NCBI RefSeq assembly: GCF_023698535.1
Contig: NZ_JALJCL010000019.1
Location: 1-50,489 of the forward strand
DNA: 50,489 bases
Direction of reading: 5' to 3'
Source: Halorientalis regularis
Lineage (GTDB): Archaea > Halobacteriota > Halobacteria > Halobacteriales > Haloarculaceae
Shown: one piece after another, positions 42,781-50,489 of the stretch
How positions within the stretch are numbered: position 1 is the stretch's first letter
Layout: each line of letters starts with the position of its first letter
The notes under the pieces: generated by a model
Seen by the model: the letters and a program-made list of their open reading frames with translations, nothing else
Told to the model about the DNA's origin: nothing
Database searches by the model: none
Program-made: the position numbers and the translations under genes

Positions 42781-43659
42781 TCACACTACCAGCGACCAGG
42801 CCAGGACGACCGCCGCGCCCCCGAGGACGGCGCTCAGGGCGGCGTGTCGGCGGAGTCGGTCCTGGAACTGGTGGAGGTCGCCGTCGTGGGCCGCGGCGTC
42901 GACCGGGCACGTCTCACTGCCGGTGGTACACTCTGGCAGTAGATCGACGGCGACGTGGAGGAACACGCCGGCCGCGACGCCAAACAGGAGCCCGCGCAGT
43001 TCGCTCTCTGGCGAGAAGCCCACGATACCGACGGGCAATGCTACGAGGCCGACCGCCGCCGCCGGCAACAGAAGTGGAAAGACGGACCGGCCACGGTCGG
43101 CAAGACGGCGAGCCGCCGCGTACCCCGCTGGTGCCTTGTGGGAAATCAGAGCGATTCCGAGAATCGAGGTGAGCGACGGCATCGCCGTGTAGATCGCGCC
43201 GATGATGGCACCGGCCGAGAGCGCGTGGACCGTCAGCTCCGTCGCTGTGTGGTCGACGGGGAGGTCCAGGTGCGTGAACCTGTGGCCGATTGTGTGGCCG
43301 ACGTACCCGCCGAGGAAGCCGGCCGCGATGCCTAGACTACCGAGGCGACCGTGCTGGCCGAGCGCCTGGGGCACCAGAAAGAGTGCGGCGCTTGTCACCA
43401 TCGCACCACTGGCGAGGCCGTACCCCCAGACCGGTTCTAGGGGATGACTGCTGCGCACCGCCCGCGCCCCGAGCGGTACACCCACCGCCATCGCCGCGAA
43501 CGCCGTCCACGAGATGGCTACCAGTTTCCAGTTGACGCCCGTAACCATCGCCACTGCCGACAGGATGACGAGCGCCACCACGCCGACCGCGCCGACGATC
43601 CACTCCCGATCGTTCACTGTTCGGTTCCCCACGCTCGAGTGTCGAGTGTTCTCTGTCAT
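42781..43659 (-). CDS. ZIP-family metal transporter
   Basis: 292 residues with about eight membrane helices. The ZIP signature is visible: ELTVHALSAGAIIGAIY in one central helix, ISHKAPAGYAAA in the next (His/Lys metal site), and FLHVAVDLLPECTTGSETCP near the end. A histidine-rich loop (VGHTIGHRFTHLDLPVDH) could handle metal. It should take up divalent cations such as Zn, Fe or Mn. A palindrome at 43669-43696 overlaps its promoter. Confidence 0.9.
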   Translation of the reverse strand: MTENTRHSSVGNRTVNDREWIVGAVGVVALVILSAVAMVTGVNWKLVAISWTAFAAMAVGVPLGARAVRSSHPLEPVWGYGLASGAMVTSAALFLVPQALGQHGRLGSLGIAAGFLGGYVGHTIGHRFTHLDLPVDHTATELTVHALSAGAIIGAIYTAMPSLTSILGIALISHKAPAGYAAARRLADRGRSVFPLLLPAAAVGLVALPVGIVGFSPESELRGLLFGVAAGVFLHVAVDLLPECTTGSETCPVDAAAHDGDLHQFQDRLRRHAALSAVLGGAAVVLAWSLVV

Positions 43660-43668
43660 TATTGTGTT

Positions 43669-43696
43669 TTAATAACTATATTGTATTAGTTAATAA
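43669..43696. promoter_or_regulatory. AT-rich inverted repeat at the ZIP promoter
   Basis: ttaataacta (43669-43678) and tagttaataa (43687-43696) around the spacer tattgtat, 10-40 bp before the ZIP start. A similar taacta/tagtta symmetry occurs between the thioferritin-like and bat genes. Possibly a metalloregulator site (inference). Confidence 0.5.
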
Positions 43697-43942
43697 GGAT
43701 TCCGGGTATTACCCTGAACCGGGAACGGATCGCTGATAGCTCCGAACGCCGATCGCGAAAGAGTGTCAGACAGGACCGGTTCGACGGGACAGTTACGTCA
43801 GCGGTTGAACCGGCAGCGCAGTAGTGAACTGCCGATGCAGTGTGTGAAGAACACTGGATAGTCGAACCAGATTTGCGGAGTTGGCAAATCGCCAGTCCAC
43901 GTTTTTTTTATAATTGAGCCAGGCGTATTATTCTCGAGCCCA

Positions 43943-44194
43943 TCAGTCGGTCTTGGTAACAGTTATCAACGCAGTTGGAACAATAATCGCGATCGTCAAT
44001 ATCGCCCCGCTAATGACTGCGAAGGGAGCAACCGTGTTCACGGGGTATCTTAATAGACTAACCGCTACCCAGTCAACGACGCCCAAAATAATTGTATAGG
44101 CGATAGCTGCGAGCAGTACTACGACAACAAAAGCACTGACGACGACGCCCATGAGGGGCGGCGACGAACCGTCAGAGGTCGAATCAGCATTCAT
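43943..44194 (-). CDS. Small membrane protein, 83 aa
   Basis: ATG at 44194 (MNADSTSDGSSPPLMG), then two hydrophobic helices (GVVVSAFVVVVLLAAIAYTI; FAVISGAILTIAIIVPTALI), ending TVTKTD. Conserved-looking short membrane protein with no recognised family. The first 13 in-frame codons upstream are likely untranslated. Confidence 0.6.
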   Translation of the reverse strand: MNADSTSDGSSPPLMGVVVSAFVVVVLLAAIAYTIILGVVDWVAVSLLRYPVNTVAPFAVISGAILTIAIIVPTALITVTKTD

Positions 44195-44375
44195 AGCCCT
44201 TTGTTCCCGTAATATAGTGGGTATTTCACACATTTAAACAGACCGAAGCTCAAGAAAGGTACTGATGTGGCTTCTCCGTCTCACAGACATACGGAAAATC
44301 AATCCCGAACCGCCGGTTTTCTGCTGGGAAATGGCGGCCATATATAATGGCAAGGTCATTATTGGATGACGAGAA

Positions 44376-44828
44376 TTGTGGTCTTCATTCATTACTATTC
44401 TGGCATACTTGATTTATGTGACCGCTCAATCGACCACAGAGCGCGATGGATCGTATTTCAACCTGCCAGCAGACCCGGTCGGATATCTTGCGATTCTCGC
44501 GGCGTTGGTGACGGGCGTAATCCATCTCCTGTTAGGACCACGCGTGATGGGGTTCAGTCAACTGTTGGGAATCCTGTTTATTCTGAACGGGCTCGGGTTC
44601 CTCGGTGGGATCGCACTGTACGTCACATCGTACTGGCGTCGAGAACTGTATCTCGTAGCCGCCGGCTACGCCATTATCACGATTATCGCGCTATTTGCTT
44701 TCCAGGGCGTTAGCCTTGATGCATTCTACATGGGTGAGTCGCTTAATCCCATGGCTATCGGCTCGAAAGTTGCAGAACTCGTTGTCGCAGTCTGTGCTGG
44801 GTATCTGTACACCCAATCTACCTCCTGA
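44376..44828 (+). CDS. Four-helix membrane protein (DUF7475-like)
   Basis: About 150 residues with four hydrophobic helices (YLAILAALVTGVIHLLLG; LLGILFILNGLGFLGGIAL; ELYLVAAGYAIITIIALFAF; VAELVVAVCAGYLYTQ). This layout matches a common haloarchaeal membrane family (DUF7475). The start is uncertain: a TTG at 44376 gives the full ORF and a GTG at 44418 is possible. Function unknown. Confidence 0.7.
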   Translation: MWSSFITILAYLIYVTAQSTTERDGSYFNLPADPVGYLAILAALVTGVIHLLLGPRVMGFSQLLGILFILNGLGFLGGIALYVTSYWRRELYLVAAGYAIITIIALFAFQGVSLDAFYMGESLNPMAIGSKVAELVVAVCAGYLYTQSTS

Positions 44829-44902
44829 CTACAGGTATTGCCGTCTGAATCCTCTCGAAGCCCCGGTGAGAACGGTACTGTGACTGGATGGAAATGCCGC
44901 TC

Positions 44903-45052
44903 TCAGTGCTCGGGCCGTCGCTCACGTGTTACTTCACCGATCCCAGCATTCGCGGAACAACTGGGACAGGCATACACACGTCCGGTTTCGTCACCGAACA
45001 CTCGCGCAAACTGCTCGGAAACGTGTTCGTCACAGGTTTCACAGACTGGCAT
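44903..45052 (-). CDS. Small zinc-finger protein (DUF7563-like)
   Basis: 49 residues from the ATG at 45052: MPVCETCDEHVSEQFARVFG, then ACPSCSANAGIGEVTRERR. Two CxxC knuckles (Cys4, Cys7 and Cys29, Cys32) would bind one zinc. Small proteins of this type are widespread in haloarchaea and can affect gene expression. It is 22 bp downstream of the DCC gene and likely co-transcribed. Confidence 0.75.
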   Translation of the reverse strand: MPVCETCDEHVSEQFARVFGDETGRVYACPSCSANAGIGEVTRERRPEH

Positions 45053-45074
45053 ATCCTGTATCCTCCAGGGCTAT

Positions 45075-45560
45075 TTAGTGGGATCCTCCAGTCCTGTGGG
45101 TCCGTCGAGCGTTCGCTGCGAGCGTCTGATACTCGGCAGCAGCAGCGGCATGGAGCGAACGCGTCCCGTCGAGATCGGCTGGCTCCCGCTTCGCACCGGC
45201 GACGCCCCGCACCGCGTTACCGACGCGCTCGAAGTTGTCCGCGACGATATCCTGGACGAGCGTCGGGACCCCCGCACGGTCACACAGTTCGCCTGCAGCG
45301 GCCGGGCCGATCCACAGCCGGCCCGCTCTTCCGTCGACAAGTATCAGCGCGAACGGCGGATTGTCGAACTGGGCCGCGAGGAGTTGCTGTGCAGCGTCGT
45401 TGTTCCACTCGATGACGCCAACTTCGGGGAGTTGCCGGAGTGCCGTCGCTGCTGCCGAACAGAACGGACACTCCCCATCGAAAATGAGGACTGCCTCGTA
45501 GGCTGGCTCTGCGTGATCTGTGTCGACCGTTTCAGTCGACTGTGTATCATTCGTACTCAT
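45075..45560 (-). CDS. DCC-family (DUF393) thiol-disulfide oxidoreductase-like protein
   Basis: 161 residues from the ATG at 45560. The DxxCxxC motif is perfect: FDGECPFC with Cys31 and Cys34, followed by the thioredoxin-like fold (ATALRQLPEVGVIEWNND) and a C-terminal helix (LDGTRSLHAAAAAEYQTLA). Family members are predicted redox proteins. It directly follows the ferredoxin gene (7 bp) in a run ferritin-like, ferredoxin, DCC, zinc finger. Confidence 0.85.
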   Translation of the reverse strand: MSTNDTQSTETVDTDHAEPAYEAVLIFDGECPFCSAAATALRQLPEVGVIEWNNDAAQQLLAAQFDNPPFALILVDGRAGRLWIGPAAAGELCDRAGVPTLVQDIVADNFERVGNAVRGVAGAKREPADLDGTRSLHAAAAAEYQTLAANARRTHRTGGSH

Positions 45561-45567
45561 GATCTGT

Positions 45568-45951
45568 CTACGAGTCCAGTTTCGAGTTGCCGGGTGGCCT
45601 GTCGTTGGCCGCTCTGAACTCCAGAAAGTCGTCGTACTGGTCAACGACGACGGTCGTGTCGGTTCGTGGCTTCGCAGTGCAGGGCAGGACGTAGCCGGCC
45701 TCGTCGTCCTCGTCGTAGTACCGACGCGCGTTCGGGTGGGCAACGTCGCCGTCGACGAGGCGGGCGGCACAGGTGGTACACCAGCCCTGCTGGCAGTCGG
45801 CTGGCAGCCACACACCCGCCGAACGCGCGGCCGCGAGGATCGTCTCGTCTGCGCCAACTTCGAGGTCGTAGGTCTCACCGGCTTCGTCCAGCGACGAGTC
45901 CTCGGGAACGACGATCGTGACGGTCCACGTTTCGTTCGACGATTGTGTCAT
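45568..45951 (-). CDS. Plant-type 2Fe-2S ferredoxin
   Basis: 127 residues. Four cluster cysteines in the canonical spacing C-x4-C-x2-C-x29-C: Cys53, Cys58, Cys61 (CQQGWCTTC) and Cys91 (YVLPCTAKP). The N- and C-termini are acidic as in halophilic ferredoxins, but it lacks the long N-terminal insertion of the main haloarchaeal ferredoxin. It is an electron carrier, here downstream of a thioferritin-like gene and so a likely partner in iron release or peroxide reduction. Confidence 0.9.
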   Translation of the reverse strand: MTQSSNETWTVTIVVPEDSSLDEAGETYDLEVGADETILAAARSAGVWLPADCQQGWCTTCAARLVDGDVAHPNARRYYDEDDEAGYVLPCTAKPRTDTTVVVDQYDDFLEFRAANDRPPGNSKLDS

Positions 45952-45999
45952 GACAGGGGAATAGGGGAAGGTGGGGGTTGGGAGCGCCGACGACCGGGA

Positions 46000-46659
46000 T
46001 CAGGCCGAGTCGTTGAACCGGTTGTTCGTCGAGTAAGGCGCGTCGCCCGGTTCGCCGCGGGCGAAGTGGCCGGCCGGGTTGATCTCGTCGTCCCGTTCCT
46101 TGCTCAGCAGCTCGATGAACCAGGCCTCGTGGTCCATCTCCTCGTTGAGGATCCGCTGAGCCATGTCGTAGGTGCGCGGGTCGGCACCGCGAGTCATGTC
46201 ACAGATCTCGCTCCAGGTCCGGATAGCACACCGCTCCGCCTCCAGCAGCACCTCCAGAATGTCCTCGACCGCCAGATCGGACGTGTCGAACCCGCCGCTG
46301 TCGTCCATCGGCGTCGGTACTTCGGCGTCCGGACAGGACGCGCGATCTGCGAAGTCACGGATGTCGTTCGGGAGCGATCCCTCCAGCTCGTAGATCCGGG
46401 GCACGACCAGCTCGAAGTGGGCCCGGTCTTCGAGGCGGGCGTCCTCGGTGATCTCCTTGTAGTCTTCCTCGCCGGCGAGGTGCATCCGGAGGTTCGTGTA
46501 GTAGTAGTACGTCGTGAACTCCGCCCCGATGGCGTCGATCAGCTTCTCGCGGAGTTCCTCGGGGTCGACACCACGCTCGCGAATCACTTCGGCCCCGACT
46601 CGTTTGCTCGTGTCGCCCGGTGCCACCGAACCGCTGCCGTGTTCTTTCTCGTCGGACAT
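46000..46659 (-). CDS. Dps-like / thioferritin-type ferritin
   Basis: 219 residues from the ATG at 46659 ([11 protein letters not shown]). A four-helix ferritin-like core: [19 protein letters not shown] with Glu ligands, [41 protein letters not shown], and [14 protein letters not shown] with the ExxH pair. Cysteines near the active site (DRASCPD, EAERC, SEIC) resemble the DPSL/thioferritin branch, so it may use peroxide to oxidise iron and protect DNA. It heads the operon with ferredoxin, DCC and zinc-finger genes and is divergent from the bat-type regulator. Confidence 0.85.
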   Translation of the reverse strand: MSDEKEHGSGSVAPGDTSKRVGAEVIRERGVDPEELREKLIDAIGAEFTTYYYYTNLRMHLAGEEDYKEITEDARLEDRAHFELVVPRIYELEGSLPNDIRDFADRASCPDAEVPTPMDDSGGFDTSDLAVEDILEVLLEAERCAIRTWSEICDMTRGADPRTYDMAQRILNEEMDHEAWFIELLSKERDDEINPAGHFARGEPGDAPYSTNNRFNDSA

Positions 46660-46703
46660 CGCATTCCGACGTACCCCGGGAGCAGCAATCAGCTTTTGTT
46701 TAG

Positions 46704-46736
46704 CAATAACCAACTATCTGTATCAGGTAGTTATTA
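46704..46736. promoter_or_regulatory. Inverted repeat in the ferritin/regulator divergent promoter
   Basis: caataaccaacta (46704-46716) and tagttatta (46728-46736) around tctgtatcagg, between the ferritin-like and bat-type genes. The taacta/tagtta elements resemble the ZIP promoter repeat. Possibly a shared metal- or redox-responsive site. Confidence 0.45.
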
Positions 46737-46781
46737 GAGTCCAAATGCCGGTGTTTTTGTCTTAGAAGTGATTAGCTTTAG

Positions 46782-47537
46782 ATGAAAATGAGTGGAGAAG
46801 GTGTGAGGGTCGACGAGACACGTGAGTTCGAGTTCGTCCTCCAGTTCGAGTCGGGGACCGACGAGCTGATGGACGTCTTCCGGCAGTACGAGAGTCTCTC
46901 ACTGTGGTCGTCCGCGATTTTCGTGAACGACAATCATATGTGGCGACTCGATCACGCCAAGGGAACCGACGAAGCGCTGAGCGCGTTTGACGGGGTGTTT
47001 CTCGACGAGAGTCGGTGTAACGAGTGTTTCGACGTCGACACTTGTGATACGGCGCGCACGTATCAGGTCCTTGATCGTCAGGAGACGAGTCGAACGATCT
47101 ACACTCTCCGTCGGGAGATCAAGAAATGTCACTCACTCCCACGTTTCGTTCTTGAACACGTCCAAGAGGGGACCGTGTTTGAGTCCCGCCGCGTCGGCGA
47201 CGAGTACCGCTGGCGCGTTCTCTTTCCTGGGGACTATCCGATCGGTGATGTGTACGACACGATGGAATCCCATCTTCGTGATGGAGTATCACTCTCAGTG
47301 TCGCACATTACCAGTGCCGGCAACTGGAGCGCGACCGAGCGGATCGCCACGGACTTTTCGCCGGAGCACTGGCGAGTGTTGAATGCCGCAGTCGATCACG
47401 GCTACTACGAGCGGCCCCGAAAAGTCTCCGTCGCCGATCTGGCGTCAATACTCGACGAACCCCGTTCGACGGTCCAGTATCGGCTTCGGACTGCCGAAGA
47501 CCGCATTGTGTCGCAGTTCGTTGCGCAGACACTCTAA
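46782..47537 (+). CDS. Bat-type HTH_10 transcriptional regulator
   Basis: 251 residues (ATG at 46782 or 46788). N-terminal sensor region with a Cys cluster (DESRCNECFDVDTC) and a C-terminal HTH_10 (GYYERPRKVSVADLASIL, DEPRSTVQYRLRTAEDRI). Paralogous to the regulator at 34356-35081. The Cys cluster may bind metal or sense redox state. Divergent orientation and shared promoter with the thioferritin-like operon make that operon the first target candidate. Confidence 0.85.
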   Translation: MKMSGEGVRVDETREFEFVLQFESGTDELMDVFRQYESLSLWSSAIFVNDNHMWRLDHAKGTDEALSAFDGVFLDESRCNECFDVDTCDTARTYQVLDRQETSRTIYTLRREIKKCHSLPRFVLEHVQEGTVFESRRVGDEYRWRVLFPGDYPIGDVYDTMESHLRDGVSLSVSHITSAGNWSATERIATDFSPEHWRVLNAAVDHGYYERPRKVSVADLASILDEPRSTVQYRLRTAEDRIVSQFVAQTL

Positions 47538-47974
47538 TGGGGGCAATCGAAGGGAGATGGCTCTATATGCGTTGAGACGACGGGTCCCGACCCCAACCAC
47601 GTAGCAATCGTCCGGTTCTGACTCACCAAGATCGTTCCAGTGGTATCTAAGCTTTCATGTCGGTTCACGCGGAATCCCAACATCCGCATTCTGGGCTTCG
47701 CTCTTGGGTAGAGAATTGTTAGTGGAGAGTTGCCTGGTGATTATGTAAGAGCTGAACTACGCGATCAGTCGATCCAGAACTGGGGCGAAACTGGTTGAAT
47801 GAGGAATCTCAGGTGACTCACCCGATGTACGAGATCGTCACCAACAATCTACGCCACATGAGCGCAAACGATAGTCGGCCCCATGACGGAGCAGAAATTG
47901 CCGAGAAGACAGACTATCAGCGACCGTTACAGTGTCGTGAAATTCGCACTTCGCGGTGGTGATTCTCTGTAAAC
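47538..47974. other. 437-bp region with only decayed sequence
   Basis: The transposase scrap at 47655-47725 is recognisable. A short frame from ATG 47825 (MYEIVTNNLRHMSANDSRPH, 46 aa) shows no known feature. The remainder looks non-coding. Confidence 0.5.
47655..47725 (-). mobile_element. Fragment of a transposase related to 28513-30189
   Basis: Read on the minus strand the fragment encodes SEAQNADVGIPREPT, against IKAQNAGVSVPREPD in the transposase near 29690. The nucleotides also match (ggttcacgcgga, ccgcatt-tgggct). It shows that a relative of that element once lay here and was lost. Confidence 0.65.
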
Positions 47975-48679
47975 TCAGCGTGTGGGCTGACGCTGGTGAT
48001 CCGCCACGGTAGCCACGAAGTTATCGAACACTTGTGTCACCACCTGGGCCGCGGCGACGCGCTCGTCGGTGATCGTTTCCCGAACCGACGCCTCCCGATC
48101 TGCAGACAGGGCCTTGTTGCCGATTACCCACTTGGCGGTTTCCCGGTCATACTCGGGATGAAACTGTACACCGTAGCTCGATGCCAGCCTGAACGCCTGG
48201 ATCCCGTAGTCGTTTTTTGCCAGTTCAACGGCTCCGGACGGCAGTTCTGCCACACGGTCCGAGTGTGTCTGGAACGGAGTAAACGAGTCGGGAAGGTCTG
48301 CAAGCAGTTCACCGCCACCGCGTCGCTCGACGGTCCGATATCCCAGTTCGTACTCACCCATATCGACAACACGGCCACCCAGTGCCTGCGCGATGAACTG
48401 GTGGCCCCAGCAGATTCCCAGAACTGGAACGTCCGCTCGGTGCAGTGCTCGGAGCCACAATGTCAGTTCGTGAACCCATGCGTAGTCGTCGTACACTGCT
48501 GTCTGTGACCCACTTATTACCACACCGTCGTACGAGCAGTCACGCGTCATCGGCAACGGTGGACGAATGCCGTCACTGACCTTGTAAACCGCGGTCGGGG
48601 CGTCGATCTCCCGAGTGAGATTTCGCTCTGCCGGTGTGTCCCCGAGAGACGCGTCGAGTATCGCTATGTTCGTGCCCAT
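47975..48679 (-). CDS. Class-I glutamine amidotransferase-like protein
   Basis: 234 residues from the ATG at 48679 (MGTNIAILDASLGD). Class-I GATase fold with nucleophile Cys90 in VLGICWGHQ, then GVQFHPEYD containing the His and Glu of the triad. It is GuaA-like, but no ATP-pyrophosphatase domain follows, so it resembles stand-alone GMP-synthase-like GATases. It hydrolyses glutamine or a gamma-glutamyl compound; the partner is unknown. It is monocistronic. Confidence 0.88.
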   Translation of the reverse strand: MGTNIAILDASLGDTPAERNLTREIDAPTAVYKVSDGIRPPLPMTRDCSYDGVVISGSQTAVYDDYAWVHELTLWLRALHRADVPVLGICWGHQFIAQALGGRVVDMGEYELGYRTVERRGGGELLADLPDSFTPFQTHSDRVAELPSGAVELAKNDYGIQAFRLASSYGVQFHPEYDRETAKWVIGNKALSADREASVRETITDERVAAAQVVTQVFDNFVATVADHQRQPTR

Positions 48680-48849
48680 TGTATGCACTTTTATCCCAAT
48701 ACTGTTCAGTAACACGATTCCTACAAAACTTCTGAGAGAGTTTTTCAACCCATTATAAGGATGGTCAGCGATCCGTGGCCGCCGAAGGTTGCCACCTATA
48801 TTGGTTAAAATGTACAATCAGTACCTTTTTTGCGCTCTGGAACTATCGT

Positions 48850-49080
48850 ATGACTATGGACACAAACGTTGGGTCGACGGACAAACTGGTGCGAATCGTT
48901 GTTGGCGCCATCGCGGGGCTGCTATCGGTCGGGACACTTGCTGGTGTTCTCCCGCTCTCGACAGTGCTCTCGCCTGTGTTGGGTTTGGGCGCAGTGATAC
49001 TGCTCATGACGGGTATGACCGGCTTCTGTGGCCTCTATGCGCTGCTGGGGGTCGATACCTGCCCGGCGAACCCACAATAA
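48850..49080 (+). CDS. YgaP-like (DUF2892) membrane protein
   Basis: 76 residues from the ATG at 48850 (or 48856). Two membrane helices (KLVRIVVGAIAGLLSVGTL; LGLGAVILLMTGMTGFCGLYALLG) and a terminal DTCPANPQ. Matches the YgaP C-terminal/DUF2892 family (N-terminal GSTDKLVRIVVG, GFCGLYALLG). In bacteria this domain is often fused to rhodanese; here it stands alone. Its conserved Cys may take part in sulfur or redox chemistry. Confidence 0.85.
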   Translation: MTMDTNVGSTDKLVRIVVGAIAGLLSVGTLAGVLPLSTVLSPVLGLGAVILLMTGMTGFCGLYALLGVDTCPANPQ

Positions 49081-49164
49081 GCTGGTCGGTCGTACCGTGT
49101 CGATCCGGATAAGGCGAGAATCGAGCCGGAACTAATTGTTTCTGAGGCTCCTCCCGTCCTCCAG

Positions 49165-49500
49165 ATGCGCGAATTCGTCTTCGAGATCCGGTAAGAGCTG
49201 GGGTCCGACGAGTTCATCGACGTCCACATCAAGACACCCGAACTCATGTCCAGGGCATTTCTCTGTTCGATGATCGAAGACAAGTTCTGGCGACTCGACC
49301 GGCCCGACGGACCTGCCTCGGCGGTCGAGCGAGCGAAGAAATAAATCACTGCGGCCCCGTTCGGCCGGTCCATGAGCGACCGAGCGTGTGTCGGGCACAC
49401 ATACGTCCACGTCCTCGAGGATACGAGGGATGGCTGTGTCGTCTACACGCACTCCCAGTGCGACGGCCGTTGTGACGCCGTCCCACTCGGTCGGAGTCAT
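49165..49500 (+). pseudogene. Bat-type regulator, N-terminal remnant
   Basis: ATG at 49165 begins MREFVFEIR, then TAA, then ELGSDEFIDVHIKTPELMSR, EDKFWRLDRPDGPASAVERA, a second TAA, and TYVHVLEDTRDGCVVYTH. This follows the N-terminal half of the regulator at 34356-35081 (MRELTFGIEYEMNADPVMD, EDHFWRVERITGPTTAL, ERVLYTYLEGISGCESV). The HTH_10 domain is missing. At least two nonsense codons and further damage make it a clear pseudogene. Confidence 0.8.
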
Positions 49501-49544
49501 ACCAGGAAATGCCCGTTGTCGTGTTTGGACGGGCCTGTTGTAAG

Positions 49545-50375
49545 TCAATCGTCAACGTATGAGCTATCCATTTCGACTTCGGTGTCGGTTTGTTTCGGGG
49601 TAACGTGGAACTCTCTCGTTTCGTCCCCGAACAGATAATTCCAAACCGCGAGTGAAATCGGAATTGCCCACAGCATCGAATAAATAAGCTGACTGATTGG
49701 ATTCGAGCTCAGGTAGAACTTCACTCGTTCGAGGCGGGACTCAAATTGCACGCCGTGTATTGTTGCCTGATACGTTTTCACAGAATAGTAGACCCAATTG
49801 AGGAGATTGACGATAGTGATGATCACCAGTGGCGGTGAATTATAAAGGTCGAAGCCCGCAAGCACAAACATGAAGTACAGAATTCCTGCTGGAACTCCGA
49901 TGACGTTCACGACTGAAATAACCTGATTCGAGGCGCTATACGTCCAGAACCGAACTAGTTCACGGAAGTCAAAATCATCACTACCAAGATAGGAATATGG
50001 GCCTGCCGCCCAGCGACGCTTTTGACTGACCCAATCATTGAAATCGGCGGGGCAGATGTCCTGAATGTATCGGTCGATGATACCCAGCGAGTAGCCTGCT
50101 TCGTAGGCATCAATTCCCAGGGTGAGATCTTCGGTCGTTGCGTCGATCTGCCAATCGCCAATCTCCCAAAGATCTTCCACCGTGAGGAAGTATCCCTTCC
50201 CAAGCAGTTGATATGGACCCTTTGTTGTCTTTGTATAAATAGAGTTACACCAGGCGGCGATTCCCATCGCTTCTAGTCTCGGCAGCCAACCGCTGGTGTG
50301 ATTCCGCACCGTCTGTTTGGCCTGCACGATGTCATACGTTTTAAGCCCACTAATCGCGAGCCCATCCGTCTTTAG
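49545..50375 (-). pseudogene. Family-2 glycosyltransferase, 5'-truncated
   Basis: The frame opens right after a TAG at 50376 and reads LKTDGLAISGLKTYDIVQAK, then GWLPRLEAMGIAAW. It carries GT-A features: TEDLTLGIDAYEAGY (ED motif) and SQKRRWAAGPYSY (QxxRW), followed by three or four C-terminal membrane helices. The N-terminal third with the nucleotide-sugar DxD site is absent and no start codon precedes the conserved part. An internal GTG (50327) would give 260 residues but could not be active. The break near 50376 is followed by a palindromic, IS-like sequence. Confidence 0.8.
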
Positions 50376-50430
50376 CTAAGAGAGAAACCGCGTGACAGCA
50401 GCGGCTTATCGAGGCTACTTTTCGAGAGGA

Positions 50431-50469
50431 ATGAGGAGGCGATAGCTGTGTCCAACAGAGCCTCCTCAT
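50431..50469. repeat. Inverted repeat at the window edge
   Basis: atgaggaggc (50431-50440) and gcctcctcat (50460-50469) are perfect 10-bp arms with a 19-bp loop. It lies just beyond the truncated glycosyltransferase and could belong to an insertion sequence that continues past the window. Confidence 0.45.
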
Positions 50470-50489
50470 CGAGAATCATGCGTCGGCTT

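Noticed and set aside
45520-46737. 405-codon plus-strand open frame opposite ferredoxin and ferritin-like genes
   Set aside because: Val/Arg/Gly-rich antisense product without features; the minus-strand genes have clear motifs.
1-50489. tRNA or rRNA genes and tRNA-derived attachment sites
   Set aside because: No cloverleaf-like sequence or conserved T-loop motif was found by eye; a covariance search could still reveal a fragment.

Overview
The window is haloarchaeal DNA (class Halobacteria). Predicted proteins are very acidic and GC-rich, several genes start with GTG or overlap as ATGA/GTGA, and many families are typical of haloarchaea: Orc1/Cdc6, Htr transducers, bat-type HTH regulators, FUN14, TauE with a DUF7512-like partner, and a DPSL thioferritin-like protein. 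It looks like an accessory replicon or a plasmid-derived genomic island, not a conserved chromosomal core. No rRNA, tRNA or CRISPR was seen.

Region 1 (1-28.1 kb) is a plasmid/integrative mosaic bounded by two tyrosine-recombinase genes (562-1674 and 26836-28062). It contains a truncated helicase; a DsbA-like lipoprotein; an AT-richer secreted metalloprotease; a long minus-strand array of mostly unknown genes (4436-9963) including a DNA-methyltransferase-like protein with a degenerate catalytic motif, a GIY-YIG protein, a zinc-ribbon protein and a winged-helix regulator; an IS4-type element (10172-11670); an Htr with a small STAS/SpoIIAA-like partner; a remnant of the same IS; an Orc1/Cdc6 gene with a repeat-rich replication origin (about 15.46-16.03 kb); plasmid genes; a FUN14 gene; a second Htr/STAS-like pair inside a duplicated segment; and a 1388-residue type IIG restriction-modification enzyme followed by a stray copy of its own C-terminal domain.

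Region 2 (28.5-31.4 kb) is decayed DNA: a transposase interrupted by an in-frame TAG and a DHH phosphoesterase broken by a TAG and a frameshift.

Region 3 (31.5-47.5 kb) is a respiration, sulfur and redox region. It has a stand-alone haem-copper oxidase subunit I, a double rhodanese, a bat-type regulator, cydAB with a small membrane protein, an AhpD-like protein, a twice-frameshifted TauE exporter with its 49-residue partner, a persulfide-dioxygenase-like MBL fragment fused tail-to-tail with a second cydB fragment, several tiny membrane proteins, a ZIP transporter, and a DCC thioredoxin-like / 2Fe-2S ferredoxin / thioferritin-like cassette divergent from a second bat-type regulator. Broken copies of regulators and transducers show repeated recombination.

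Region 4 (47.5-50.5 kb) has a transposase scrap, a glutamine amidotransferase, a YgaP-like membrane protein, a bat-regulator pseudogene and a 5'-truncated family-2 glycosyltransferase.

The best candidates for something undescribed are (i) two distantly related unknown proteins (8800-9963 and 17212-18321), both preceded by the same 11-12 bp inverted repeat; (ii) the paired STAS-like/Htr sensory modules whose transducers lack an extracellular sensor; and (iii) the orphan operon at 4.4-10 kb.
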